Source of the DNA: Propionibacteriales bacterium | GTDB lineage: Bacteria > Actinomycetota > Actinomycetes > Propionibacteriales > Nocardioidaceae | Length of the DNA stretch: 56,602 nt | Assembly (NCBI GenBank): GCA_009377795.1 | Contig: WHTJ01000018.1 | Coordinates: 1-56,602 of the forward strand | Direction: 5' to 3' | Part shown: positions 25,283-34,410 of the stretch, piece after piece | Layout of the letters: each line of letters starts with the position of its first letter | Numbering within the stretch: position 1 is the stretch's first letter | Translations under genes and position numbers: made by a program | The notes under the pieces: model-generated | Seen by the model: the letters and a program-made list of their open reading frames with translations, nothing else | The model's database searches: none | Told to the model about the DNA's origin: nothing

Positions 25283-25451
25283 GGCTCAACCGTACGCCGC
25301 CGCCGGCGCTCCCCAGCGCGACCGTGGCGGGCCCGCGGCGGAGCCCTGAGGGCGCCCCCGTTCCCCGTAGGCCGGAGAGACGTCGGAAATGCGCGAGCGA
25401 CGCGCTTCGTTATCCGCCGCTCCATCGGCTGCTATATGTACTTTTACAGCC

Positions 25452-27701
25452 ATGACGTTTCTAGGGGTGAGAACGTCCTCCTGGCCGGCTATGGCTGCCG
25501 CAGCGATCGGGGGAACCCTGATCCTGCTGCGGTACGACGTAGTGGCGCTCGATCTGGCGGTCTACGCCGTCTACCTGGGCACGACCGTGGTGCTCCCCGG
25601 CGTGTTCACCTGGCGGCTGCTCCTGCGCCGGCTGCACACGGACGACGGAAGACAGCCGACCGGGCTGGAGGATCTCGCACTGGGGTCCATCCTCGGGTTC
25701 GGTGTCCAGCTACCCGTGTACCTGGTCGGGGTGTGCGTGGGCGTACCGCTGCTGTTCCTGGTCCTGCCGGTGATCGTGCTGGTGGTGTCCGTGACCCGGT
25801 TCGGCCGCGACATCTGGACCCTGCCCACCGGCAAGGTCCCGCCGCAGGCTTCCTGGGCGCTGGCGGCGCTGATTGTGTACGGGCTGGCCTGGCTCGGGAG
25901 AAACGCATTCAACCGGCGGCCGCTGTCGCTTCGGCCGGCGCAGTCGCCGAGCATCGACGAGACCTTCCACCAGGCTCTGGTGTCCGAGCTGTCGATGCGG
26001 GTCCCTCCGGAGGTCCCGTTCCTGCTCGACTCCCCGCTGGACTACCACTGGTTCGTACACGCCCAGATGGCGGCCGCCGGCCACTTCACCGGGATCTCCT
26101 CGGTCGTGCTGATCCGGGAGCTGATGCCGGCCATCGCGCTCGTCCTCGCCGTGCTCGGGCTCGGCGCGGTGGCGCTCAGGCTGACCGGCCGGCCGATCGC
26201 CGCGGTCATCGCGCCCGCGCTCCTGGTCGCCGGAGTCTTCCACCTGATGGGGCCGCACTACGCCTCGTGGCACTTCACCGAGCCGTTCCTGTCCAAGAGG
26301 TACGTCTCGAGCCCGTCCCACCCGTACGGCCTCATGATGTCCATGCCGGCACTCATGCTGCTGCTCGAGGTGCTGGACCCCGCACGCAAGGCGGGTCGGC
26401 ATGTGTGGATCGCCCTGACCGTCGCCCTGCTCGCCCTCTCGGGGGCCAAGGCGACCTTCATCCCGATCTTTCTGTGCGGAGCGGCCGGCGTATGGCTCTT
26501 CTACGCCGTTTTCCTGCGCCGGATCAACGGGACGGCGACGGGGCTCGTCGGACTGCTCGTCGCGGTGGCGGCGTTCGCCCAGTTCGTGTTGTTCGGCGGG
26601 CAGACCGGCTCCATGGCGGTGGACCCGTTCGAAACGGTCTGGTCCGCGCTGCGGCAACAGCACATGGCTCAGTCGCCGAGAGCGTTCATCGGCCTGACGG
26701 TCGCGATGCTGATGGGATGGCTGCTGTACGGCGTGGGCGTCGTCGGGCTCCTCACGCGCGGACGCTGGCGCGATCCACGCCTCCTCTGGATGTCCGTCGC
26801 CATCCTGGCCGGAGTGACGGTCCCGTTCGTGTTCTATCGCACCGGGCTCAGCCAGCTGTGGTTCCAGCGAAGCGTGGCCGAGCTCCTGGTGCTCGGGTCG
26901 GCCTGGGGGATGGCCTGTCTGCTGCCCAATCCGCTGACCAGGCGGCACGTGCTGTTGTACTCCGGCCTGGCCGGCGCCTCGGGGCTGGCCGCCTTCGGGA
27001 CCGCGCTCTACCTGGAGTCCACCAGGCGGGTGGACAACTACGCGCGGGCTGAGACGGTCATCCTCACGGTGGCCACGCCGTTCCTCATCGTGGCCGGTTT
27101 CCTGCTGGTGAGGTGGGTGCTCGGTACGACGCGGTTCCGGCGTCCCGGAATCGCGATCGTGCTGACGATCATCCTCGGACTGGGGGCGTCGAACGTCGCG
27201 GCGCTCGTCTACGACACGGCCACCCGGCAACCGGTCGTGTCTCCCAAGGTCAACTACCTGTTCGCCAAGGGTGGCGTCCGGGCGGCCCGGTTCATCGCAC
27301 GGCGCTCGTCCTCCCCCTACGACATCGTCGCCACCAATGTCCACTGCGTCCGCCCGACGGCCGACAGATGTGACAACCGGAACTTCTGGGTGAGCGCCTA
27401 CACCGAACGCCGGATCGTCGTCGAAGGCTGGGGTTACACCGCCATGACCAACGCGTCGTACGTGCCCGACGAGGCCAACAAATGGCTGCCGGTCCCGTAC
27501 CCGGAGCGGCTAGCGATCAACGACGCCGCCTTCACCGACCCATCCGTGGAGTCGGTCGGGCGGCTCGTGGACACCTACGATGTGCGGTGGCTGTTCGTCA
27601 GCAAGAAGTACCCCGCCGACCTGAGGGGGCTGTCGGCGCTGGACGGCGTGCTCGACAAGCGGTTCCACAACAAGAACTACACGGTCTTCGAGGTGAGCTA
27701 A
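25452..27701 (+). CDS. Large polytopic membrane protein, GT-C glycosyltransferase-like
   Basis: A 749-residue protein with at least 11-13 hydrophobic segments and a soluble C-terminal part of about 180 residues. After the first segments an external loop reads SIDETFHQALVSELS and PLDYHWFVHAQMAAAG, resembling the acidic first loop of GT-C enzymes that use polyprenyl-phosphate sugars. The GAKATFIPI segment is also seen in that fold. The C-terminal part contains NVHCVRPTADRCDNRNFWVS and DVRWLFVSKKYP, typical of uncharacterised actinobacterial members. It precedes a dTDP-sugar locus, supporting a glycan-transfer role, but the donor is unknown. ATG 25452 is preferred over the upstream GC-rich extension. 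Confidence 0.65.
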   Translation: MTFLGVRTSSWPAMAAAAIGGTLILLRYDVVALDLAVYAVYLGTTVVLPGVFTWRLLLRRLHTDDGRQPTGLEDLALGSILGFGVQLPVYLVGVCVGVPLLFLVLPVIVLVVSVTRFGRDIWTLPTGKVPPQASWALAALIVYGLAWLGRNAFNRRPLSLRPAQSPSIDETFHQALVSELSMRVPPEVPFLLDSPLDYHWFVHAQMAAAGHFTGISSVVLIRELMPAIALVLAVLGLGAVALRLTGRPIAAVIAPALLVAGVFHLMGPHYASWHFTEPFLSKRYVSSPSHPYGLMMSMPALMLLLEVLDPARKAGRHVWIALTVALLALSGAKATFIPIFLCGAAGVWLFYAVFLRRINGTATGLVGLLVAVAAFAQFVLFGGQTGSMAVDPFETVWSALRQQHMAQSPRAFIGLTVAMLMGWLLYGVGVVGLLTRGRWRDPRLLWMSVAILAGVTVPFVFYRTGLSQLWFQRSVAELLVLGSAWGMACLLPNPLTRRHVLLYSGLAGASGLAAFGTALYLESTRRVDNYARAETVILTVATPFLIVAGFLLVRWVLGTTRFRRPGIAIVLTIILGLGASNVAALVYDTATRQPVVSPKVNYLFAKGGVRAARFIARRSSSPYDIVATNVHCVRPTADRCDNRNFWVSAYTERRIVVEGWGYTAMTNASYVPDEANKWLPVPYPERLAINDAAFTDPSVESVGRLVDTYDVRWLFVSKKYPADLRGLSALDGVLDKRFHNKNYTVFEVS

Positions 27702-27715
27702 GGCGTTTCTCGCGC

Positions 27716-27764
27716 CGAGATTGCACTTCTGGCCGACCCGGGCTCGGCCAGAAGTGCAATCTCG
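27716..27764. repeat. Dispersed palindromic repeat, hairpin copy 2 (perfect 21-bp arms)
   Basis: The arms at 27716-27736 and 27744-27764 are exact inverted copies of 21 bases, containing CGAGATTGCACTTCTGGCC, around a 7-base CCCGGGC loop. It begins 15 bases after the stop of the GT-C-like gene, so it probably terminates that transcript. The core matches the copies at 16.6 and 54.7 kb. Confidence 0.85.
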
Positions 27765-27851
27765 ATGCGACTGGTCGCCGGTCAGTCCGGCGACGCGCCC
27801 AGTCTCCGGCCATCTGGAGGGTCGGGTGGGCCATCGGCGATACTCGGTCCC

Positions 27852-28781
27852 GTGCGAGGGATCATCTTGGCCGGTGGCGCCGGTACGCGGCTCCACCCGG
27901 TGACGCTCGGTGTGAGCAAGCAGCTGATTCCGGTGTACGACAAGCCGATGATCTACTACCCGCTGTCCACCCTGCTGCTGGCCGGTATCCGGGACATCCT
28001 GGTGATCACGACGCCGCACGAGGCGGAGGGTTTCGAGCGCCTGCTCGGCGACGGAGGCCGGTTCGGTGTCTCCTTCACGTATGCCCAGCAACCCGAGCCG
28101 CGCGGTCTGGCGCAGGCGTTCACGGTCGGGGCGGAGTTCATCGGCGACGACCAGTGCGCGCTGGTTCTCGGAGACAACGTCTTCTACGGCCAGGGCCTCG
28201 GTCGTCAGCTCGAACGGTTCAGGCACATCGAGGGCGCCGCGGTCTTCGCGTACTGGGTCACCAATCCCGAGGCGTATGGCGTCGTGGAGCTCGACGACGC
28301 CGGAAAGCCCGTCTCCCTACAGGAAAAACCGAAGGAACCACGCAGCAACTACGCGATACCCGGTCTCTACTTCTACGACAACGACGTAGTGCACATCGCC
28401 CGTGAGCTCAAGCCGTCGGCGCGCGGCGAGTACGAGATCACCGATGTCAACCAGACCTACCTCGACCGCGGTGAGCTGCAGGTCCAGGTGCTCCCCCGCG
28501 GGACCGCGTGGCTCGACACCGGCACCTTCGAGTCGCTCAACGACGCCAGCAACTTCATCCGCACCGTGGAGACTCGCCAGGGCCTGCGGATCGGCTCGCC
28601 CGAGGAGATCGCCTGGCGTCAGGGATTCCTGACCGACGACGAGCTCAGGGAACGGGCAGAGGCCATGCTGAAGAGCGGGTACGGCAGCTACCTACTGGAG
28701 CTGCTGGAACACCGCGACATCCCGGGCAGCCGCGCCCGCGGAGCGGCGTCGACTAGCGCCGGAGCGTCGCCCGCTCCCTGA
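27852..28781 (+). CDS. rmlA: Glucose-1-phosphate thymidylyltransferase
   Basis: The 309-residue enzyme makes dTDP-glucose from dTTP and glucose-1-phosphate. It opens with [20 protein letters not shown] and [20 protein letters not shown], the nucleotide- and sugar-binding signature of RmlA, and has [20 protein letters not shown] and [13 protein letters not shown] later. The GTG at 27852 directly precedes RGIILAGG and is chosen over the 29-codon upstream extension, which reads through spacer. It is convergent with rmlB and their coding ends overlap by 29 bases. The last 20 residues, rich in Ala, Ser and Gly, go beyond the usual family end. Confidence 0.95.
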   Translation: MRGIILAGGAGTRLHPVTLGVSKQLIPVYDKPMIYYPLSTLLLAGIRDILVITTPHEAEGFERLLGDGGRFGVSFTYAQQPEPRGLAQAFTVGAEFIGDDQCALVLGDNVFYGQGLGRQLERFRHIEGAAVFAYWVTNPEAYGVVELDDAGKPVSLQEKPKEPRSNYAIPGLYFYDNDVVHIARELKPSARGEYEITDVNQTYLDRGELQVQVLPRGTAWLDTGTFESLNDASNFIRTVETRQGLRIGSPEEIAWRQGFLTDDELRERAEAMLKSGYGSYLLELLEHRDIPGSRARGAASTSAGASPAP

Positions 28782-29742
28782 GCGGCTCCCACCAGCCGCG
28801 ATTCTCGGCGTACCACCGCACCGTGTCGGCTAGACCCTGCTCGAAGTCGACCCGCGGCGAGTAGCCCAGTTCGGCGCGGATCTTGTCGATGGTGACGGAG
28901 TAGCGCAGGTCGTGGCCCTTGCGGTCCTCGACCGAGACCACCCGATCCCAGTCCGCGTGGCAGGCCCGGAGGAGCCGGCCGGTCAGCTCGCGGTTGGTGA
29001 GCTCGGTGCCTCCACCGATGTTGTAGACCTCGCCCGGCCTCCCCCGCTCCAGTACGAGGTGGACCGCCCGGCAGTGGTCGTCGACATGCAGCCAGTCCCG
29101 GACGTTGGCGCCCTCGCCGTACAGCGGGACCGTCCCGCCGTCCATCAGGTTGGTCACGAACAGCGGGATGATCTTCTCCGGGAACTGGTACGGCCCGTAG
29201 TTGTTCGAGCAGCGGGTGACGCACACCGGCAGCCGGTGGGTCCGGAAGTACGAGCGGGCGATCAGGTCGCTGGACGCCTTCGACGCCGAGTACGGCGAGT
29301 TCGGCTCCAGGGGCCGGCTCTCGTCCCAGCTGCCCTGCTCGATGGAGCCGTACACTTCGTCGGTGGAGATGTGCACGAACTTGTCGACACCGTGCTGGAG
29401 CGCGGAGTCGAGCAGGGTCTGGGTACCGACCACGTTGGTCATCACGAAATCGGCCGCCCCCATGATGGACCGGTCGACGTGGCTCTCGGCGGCGAAGTGC
29501 ACCACGCCGTCCACCTCGGCCATCAGCTCGTCCACCAGCCGGCGGTCGAGGATGTCTCCGCGCACGAACCGGAGTCTGGGGTCGTGGCGTACGGGCGCCA
29601 GGCTGCCCTCCGTGCCGGCGTACGTGAGCTTGTCGAGCACGACCACCTGCTCGGGGGCGGACAGCCCCCATGCGTCACCGAGGAGGCCGCGCACGTAATG
29701 GCTGCCGATGAAACCGGCCCCGCCGGTGACGAGAATTCTCAT
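28753..29742 (-). CDS. rmlB: dTDP-glucose 4,6-dehydratase
   Basis: The 329-residue short-chain dehydrogenase-type enzyme converts dTDP-glucose to dTDP-4-keto-6-deoxyglucose. Visible are the NAD-binding [29 protein letters not shown], the catalytic YSASK and [14 protein letters not shown] motifs. Its start overlaps the end of the aminotransferase gene by four bases (ATGA), so the two form a coupled unit that runs against rmlA. Length matches the family. Confidence 0.95.
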   Translation of the reverse strand: MRILVTGGAGFIGSHYVRGLLGDAWGLSAPEQVVVLDKLTYAGTEGSLAPVRHDPRLRFVRGDILDRRLVDELMAEVDGVVHFAAESHVDRSIMGAADFVMTNVVGTQTLLDSALQHGVDKFVHISTDEVYGSIEQGSWDESRPLEPNSPYSASKASSDLIARSYFRTHRLPVCVTRCSNNYGPYQFPEKIIPLFVTNLMDGGTVPLYGEGANVRDWLHVDDHCRAVHLVLERGRPGEVYNIGGGTELTNRELTGRLLRACHADWDRVVSVEDRKGHDLRYSVTIDKIRAELGYSPRVDFEQGLADTVRWYAENRGWWEPLRERATLRR

Positions 29743-30887
29743 TGCGTTGCCTTCAGTACGTCGACGAATGTGGCGACCACCCGTTCCCGGTCGTCGGCGG
29801 ACAGGTTGTTGTAGAACGGCAACCTCAGCAGCCGGCCGCTCACGTCGTCGGTCACCGGGCACTCGGTCGCCGCGGCGACGAACCGGCGACCGCCGTCGGA
29901 GCTGTGCAACGGCACGAAGTGGAAGGCCGACTGGATCCCCCGGTCTCTCATGCCCTCGAGTACGGCGTCGCGGGTCGCCCGGTCGGGAAGCAGTACGTGG
30001 AACAGGTGGTACGCGGACTCGCAGCCGTCCGGGATCACCGGAAGTCCGAGCCCGAGCTCGTCGGCGTACGGCGCCAGTCCGCTCGCGTAGTACTCGAAGA
30101 GGGCCCGTCGCTTCGCCTGGATGACGTCGCGCTTCTCCAGCTGTGCGCACAGATACGCCGCCAGGGTGTCCGAGAGCCCGAAGGACGATCCGACGTCCTT
30201 CCAGGAGTACTTGTCCACCAGCCCGAGGTAGAAGGCACGGCGGTTCGTGCCCTTGTCGTAGAGCACGCGGGCACGGTCGACGTCGCCGCCGTCGTTCAGC
30301 AGCAGGGCGCCGCCCTCGCCGCAGACGACGTTCTTGGTCTCGTGGAAACTCTGCGTCGCGAACCGCCCGAGGCTGCCCAGCGGCTCGCCGTTCCACCGGC
30401 CGAAGAGACCGTGCGCGTTGTCCTCGATCACCGCGACATCCGGCCGGCCCTTGAGCACCTCGCGGATCCCGCCGACGTCGCACGGCACGCCGGCGTAGTG
30501 GACGGGTACGACGGCACGGACGGTGTCATCGAGCAGGGTCGCGAGATGCGCGGGATCCATCCCGAGCGTGCGGGGCTCGATGTCGCAGAACAGTATGCGC
30601 GCACCCTGGCGCACGAACGCGAGCGCGGTGGTGGTGAAGGAGAACGACGGGACGACGACCGTGTCTCCCGGCTTGAAGTCGAGCAGCATGCCGGACAGCT
30701 CCAGCGCCGCCGTACAGGAGGTGGTCAGCAGGACCTCCTCCGCGCCGGTCGCCTCCTTCAGGAGAGTTCCCGCCCGCTTGGCGAACGGACCGGACGAGGA
30801 CGTGTGGCCGTCCTCCAGCGAGGCCCGGATGTACTCCAGCTCCGCGCCCTCGACCGAGGCCCGGTTGAACGGGATCGTCGTCTGCAT
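29739..30887 (-). CDS. wecE: dTDP-4-amino-4,6-dideoxygalactose transaminase (WecE/RffA-like)
   Basis: The 382-residue PLP enzyme begins IPFNRASVEGAELEYI and contains LLTTSCTAALELSGMLLDF, the WecE/RffA signature, then VPSFSFTTTALAF, EDNAHGLFG and HETKNVVCGEGGAL, whose Lys (about residue 186) should hold the cofactor. WecE converts the RmlB product to dTDP-4-amino-4,6-dideoxy-galactose using glutamate. Translational coupling to rmlB fits the pathway exactly. The product isomer (galacto or gluco) cannot be fixed from sequence, but similarity is closest to the WecE branch. Confidence 0.88.
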   Translation of the reverse strand: MQTTIPFNRASVEGAELEYIRASLEDGHTSSSGPFAKRAGTLLKEATGAEEVLLTTSCTAALELSGMLLDFKPGDTVVVPSFSFTTTALAFVRQGARILFCDIEPRTLGMDPAHLATLLDDTVRAVVPVHYAGVPCDVGGIREVLKGRPDVAVIEDNAHGLFGRWNGEPLGSLGRFATQSFHETKNVVCGEGGALLLNDGGDVDRARVLYDKGTNRRAFYLGLVDKYSWKDVGSSFGLSDTLAAYLCAQLEKRDVIQAKRRALFEYYASGLAPYADELGLGLPVIPDGCESAYHLFHVLLPDRATRDAVLEGMRDRGIQSAFHFVPLHSSDGGRRFVAAATECPVTDDVSGRLLRLPFYNNLSADDRERVVATFVDVLKATQ

Positions 30888-30891
30888 CTCG

Positions 30892-31644
30892 CTACGCTTC
30901 CTCTGCTGGCCAGGGCAGCTCGCGGTTCAACCGGCCGCGCAGCCGCCGGTCACTCGGCGCGAAGTACTCCCGCAGCCGCCGTACGAGCCCGGCGTCGAGC
31001 TCCGGCTCCGGACCCTCGCTCGCGTTGACCCGCTCGACCTCCCCCGGTGGTTGAAACTTCGGGTCGACTCCCAGCGCTTCGTACAGATCCTGGACCGGCG
31101 ACCAGCCGTCCACCAGCTCCTCGAGGAACCGCACGTGCGCCCGTCCGGGAAAGCCGGCGAGCCACGGCTCCAGGTAGTCGATGTAACGGCCGCGCTCAAG
31201 GTATGCGTACGGCGAGACCGACGTGAGGGCCGGATCCCACGCCCGCGGGCCCTGGAGGTTCTCCTCGAGCGCCGTCGCAAGCGGGCGGTTCTCCAGGCCG
31301 TGCGCCGTGCTGAACCGCCAGTTCGACACCGCTCGGGCGACCGGGTCGCGGAGCTGGACGACGATCTCCGCGCTCCCCAGCGTCGCCGCGGCCCGCCCGG
31401 CCGCCTCGCCGGACTCGAGATAGCTGGTGCTCTTCTCCCCCAGCAGGGCCTCCGTCGTGGCGTGCTCGAAGTAGGTCTTGCGGTACCAGTCCAGGCCGCG
31501 TCCGGCCAGCTCCTCGGACATGAAGATCTTGGGTTCGGGACGCGACGGGCGGGCCATGGTGATCTCCGGGTGCGCTTCCAGCAGGGCCCGGAGGCCGGTG
31601 GTGCCGCAACGCTGCGCCCCGATGATCAGCAGGTGGCGGCTCAT
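30892..31644 (-). CDS. PAPS-dependent sulfotransferase
   Basis: The 250-residue protein starts LLIIGAQRCGTTGLRALLEAH, the 5'-phosphosulfate loop, and has VVQLRDPVARAVSNWRFS, the 3'-phosphate-binding motif, both diagnostic of sulfotransferases. It transfers sulfate from PAPS to a hydroxyl or amino group, here presumably on the glycan made by neighbouring enzymes. It lies 4 bases from the aminotransferase start on the same strand and overlaps the GT2 gene stop by four bases. Confidence 0.88.
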   Translation of the reverse strand: MSRHLLIIGAQRCGTTGLRALLEAHPEITMARPSRPEPKIFMSEELAGRGLDWYRKTYFEHATTEALLGEKSTSYLESGEAAGRAAATLGSAEIVVQLRDPVARAVSNWRFSTAHGLENRPLATALEENLQGPRAWDPALTSVSPYAYLERGRYIDYLEPWLAGFPGRAHVRFLEELVDGWSPVQDLYEALGVDPKFQPPGEVERVNASEGPEPELDAGLVRRLREYFAPSDRRLRGRLNRELPWPAEEA

Positions 31645-32705
31645 GCGATCTCCCCGCTCCTGCGCTCCGGTCGCCCGGCGGCCGTGTCGTGTGGTTCGCT
31701 CGCGGGTCGGCTCACCCTCTCGACGATGTGGTACGTCCGGTCCGCGCTCACGGCGTTCAGGGTGCGGATGACGTACTCGCCGAGCATGGACAGCAGCGCG
31801 ATCGTCACGCCATTCAGAACCGACAGGAGCACCACGACGGTGGTCCAGCCGGGGACCCGGGGGCCGAAGAAGATGCCCTGGACCAAGTAGAAGAACCCCA
31901 GCAGGAAGCTCCCCGCGGCCACGACGAACCCGGTCAGCGCGGCCAGCCGGAGCGGGAACAGCGAATAGCTGAACAGGATCGTCAACACCAGCCGGATGAT
32001 GCGTGCCATGTTGTACGTGCTGGTGCCGTTCCGGCGGGGATCGTGGCGTACCGAAACGTGCGAGGGGTTGCTGGAGTAGAGCACGGCCTGGCCGGTGATG
32101 TACGGGTGAGCCGTGCGGGACCGGCAGATCCGGTCGACGACGTCGCGGCGCAGGATCCGGAAGTTCGACACCACCAGGCCGGGCGGCTGGCCGAAGACCC
32201 GCCGGTTGATCATGCGGATCACCTTGCTGCCCAGCCGGCGATATCCGGCGGCCTTCTTCGTGGTGAACTGGCCGAACACCACGTCCCGGCCGGTCAGCGC
32301 CTCGTCGATCAGTGTCCGGATCTGGTCGGGAGGATTCTGCAGGTCGTCGTCCATGGTGATGACGTAGTCGCCAGTCGACTCGCGAAAGCCCGCCAGGTTG
32401 GCGTTGTGCTGACCGTAGTTGCGCAGCAGGTCCACCGCGATGACGTGCGGCGTCGACCGCGCCCGGTCCGCGATGACCGCCCAGCTGTCGTCCTGGCTCC
32501 CGTCGTTGACCAGGATCAGCTCATAGGAGAGCTCCTCCTTCTCGAACGTCTCGATGACGCGGTCGATGGTCTCGCCCACCACATCGGCGCTGTTAAAGAC
32601 CGGGACGACGACCGAGTACGTAAAGTCACGCGCACCGGCCGGCGGCGTCTGGTCTGCCGAGCCGCCCCGCCCATGGTCCGGCTGAGTGGAGTCGATCGCG
32701 TTCAT
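31641..32705 (-). CDS. GT2 family glycosyltransferase with C-terminal membrane segments (DPM1/ArnC/GtrB-like)
   Basis: About 354 residues. The N-terminal GT-A domain has SVVVPVFNSADVV, LVNDGSQDDSW, GQHNANLAGF and the DDDLQNPPDQ metal motif. Two hydrophobic segments at about 260-320 anchor it to the membrane, as in enzymes that load sugars onto polyprenyl phosphate. Such a product could feed the GT-C-like protein encoded at 25.5 kb. ATG 32705 has a GGGG site about 9 bases upstream; the GTG at 32756 would add 17 poorly conserved residues. It is divergent from the flippase gene. Confidence 0.88.
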   Translation of the reverse strand: MNAIDSTQPDHGRGGSADQTPPAGARDFTYSVVVPVFNSADVVGETIDRVIETFEKEELSYELILVNDGSQDDSWAVIADRARSTPHVIAVDLLRNYGQHNANLAGFRESTGDYVITMDDDLQNPPDQIRTLIDEALTGRDVVFGQFTTKKAAGYRRLGSKVIRMINRRVFGQPPGLVVSNFRILRRDVVDRICRSRTAHPYITGQAVLYSSNPSHVSVRHDPRRNGTSTYNMARIIRLVLTILFSYSLFPLRLAALTGFVVAAGSFLLGFFYLVQGIFFGPRVPGWTTVVVLLSVLNGVTIALLSMLGEYVIRTLNAVSADRTYHIVERVSRPASEPHDTAAGRPERRSGEIA

Positions 32706-32824
32706 TGTGTGTACCCCGTTGACGGTTGGTCCGTGGGCGACTGTATCCGATGACACCCCCTACTCCAGTGTGCTACGCCGTGCCGTCGTACGAGGTTGCC
32801 GGACAGCGGTTAGGGTCTGGCAGC

Positions 32825-34072
32825 ATGCGAGCGCGGGCACGTGACACCACGGTCCTGACCGTCGGCGCCGCACTCAACGGCCTGTTGGCATATGTCCTTT
32901 TCTCCCTGACCACCCGGGCGCTCGGCGCCGAGGCCGCCGCGCCGGTGTCCGTGCTCTGGACGTACTGGAGCTTCTCCGCCGCGGCGCTGACCTTCCCGCT
33001 GCAGCACTGGATCGCCCGGTCGGTCGCGGCACACGGCGGCGAAGGGGCCGTCCACCGGGCGCTGCCGCGCATCGCGAGCCTGGTGGCGGTCACCGGCGCC
33101 CTGGCCGGACTGGTGGCCTGGCTGACCCGTGAGGCGCTCTTCCACCGCGGCGACGCGGCCTTCCCGATCCTGGTCGGGTGCGTGACGCTGGGTGCCGGGT
33201 TCGTCGGCGTGGTACGCGGCGGGCTCTCGGCGCGTCATCGGTTCGGCGGCGTCGCGGCCGTGCTCGTCGCGGAAAACGGTTCCCGGTGCGTCGCGGCGCT
33301 CGCGCTGGCGCTGGCGGGCGTGCAATCACCCGTGGCGTACGGGATCTGCCTCGCGGGTGGTGCGCTGGTCGGCTTCCTCTGGCCCTCGTCCTTCCGGTTC
33401 TCCCGGGACGAGGCGCGGGACGCCGCCGACTCGCCGCTGCGGTTCGTCAGCGGCGCGGCCGGCGGTCAGCTGATCGGCCAGGCCGTACTGGTCAGCGGGC
33501 CGGTGGTCCTCGTGCTCAGCGGCGGCTCGGCCGCCCAGGTCACGGCCCTCTTCGCCGGTATGGCGCTGTTCCGGGCGCCGTACACCTTCGCGATCGGACT
33601 GGTCTCCCAGCTGACCGGGAGGCTCACCCGGCTGGTGGTCGAGCAGCGGTACGCCGTATGGCGGCGGCTGCGGGCGCTCGTGATGGCCGCCGCCGTGGTC
33701 TCGTCCGCGGTGGCCGCCGCAGTCGGTGGCGGCGCAGGCCCGTTCCTCGTCCGGCTGGTGTTCGGCCAGGAGGTGCGGATCGAGTGGTTCCCGTCCATGC
33801 TGGTCGGCATCGGCAGCGCCCTGGCACTGGTGAACCTGGTGGTCACGATCATGCTCCTGGCGCAGGGCCGCTCCGTGGCGGTGGCCCGGGCCTGGGTGCT
33901 CGGTTCGCTGGGCGGCGCCTTGCTGTTCGTGCTGGTCGCCGCCCAGGAGCCGATGACCCGTACCTGCTGGGCGTTCGTCGCCGCGGAGGGCCTGTCCTTC
34001 GCGGCGTTAACCGTCGAGGAGCTACGCGGCTGGAGCGCCCGCCGGCTGAGCAGCGGTACCGGTGGTGGCTAG
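32825..34072 (+). CDS. Polysaccharide flippase-like membrane protein (MOP/Wzx-like)
   Basis: A 415-residue protein with 11-12 hydrophobic segments. The opening DTTVLTVGAALNGLLAYVLF and TTRALGAEAAAPVSVLWTYW resemble oligosaccharide flippases of the MOP superfamily, and charged loops (RLVVEQRYAVWRRLR) lie between the halves. It should move lipid-linked glycans across the membrane, matching the enzymes encoded divergently. The ATG at 32825 is chosen; the upstream frame lacks hydrophobic or conserved sequence. Confidence 0.75.
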   Translation: MRARARDTTVLTVGAALNGLLAYVLFSLTTRALGAEAAAPVSVLWTYWSFSAAALTFPLQHWIARSVAAHGGEGAVHRALPRIASLVAVTGALAGLVAWLTREALFHRGDAAFPILVGCVTLGAGFVGVVRGGLSARHRFGGVAAVLVAENGSRCVAALALALAGVQSPVAYGICLAGGALVGFLWPSSFRFSRDEARDAADSPLRFVSGAAGGQLIGQAVLVSGPVVLVLSGGSAAQVTALFAGMALFRAPYTFAIGLVSQLTGRLTRLVVEQRYAVWRRLRALVMAAAVVSSAVAAAVGGGAGPFLVRLVFGQEVRIEWFPSMLVGIGSALALVNLVVTIMLLAQGRSVAVARAWVLGSLGGALLFVLVAAQEPMTRTCWAFVAAEGLSFAALTVEELRGWSARRLSSGTGGG

Positions 34073-34227
34073 CGGCGGTGCCGTGCCGCGGCCCGGGCCG
34101 CGCGGGCGCGGCCGATGCGGGACCGCCACTTGGGCCGGAGCGATCGCTGGGTCGGCTCCTGGTCCTGGGTGATGAAGTAGTGGGGCGGGATGTGTACGAC
34201 CGCGTTCGCCTGCCGGCGGGTGGACAT
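34069..34227 (-). CDS. Small basic protein, 52 residues, function unknown
   Basis: A short minus-strand gene beginning MSTRRQANAVVHIPPHYF, continuing ITQDQEPTQRSLRPKW and ending in an Arg/Ala-rich tail. The first two thirds have mixed composition unlike a GC-rich shadow frame, and AAGGA lies about 9 bases before the ATG. Its stop overlaps the flippase stop by four bases in convergent orientation. The tail (RIGRARAARAAARHRR) could bind nucleic acid or lipid. I do not recognise the family. Confidence 0.5.
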   Translation of the reverse strand: MSTRRQANAVVHIPPHYFITQDQEPTQRSLRPKWRSRIGRARAARAAARHRR

Positions 34228-34410
34228 GGGCGGTATTCCTTTGCTGCATGAGTGCGCGCATACGCGCAGGTGGGTAAGAGGGGCTGTATTCCGGAGGTGG
34301 TGAGACCACCGAGATGTACTACGTCAACGCTTATGATAGGTCGCTGATTCCTCGCACTATGCCGCAGCCGACCGCCCCCGATGGTGATGTCAGTCACGGG
34401 CCGGACAGGC

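Noticed and set aside
25710-27344. 544-codon minus-strand frame
   Set aside because: Antisense to the polytopic membrane protein; Arg/Asp/His/Gln-rich with no domain.
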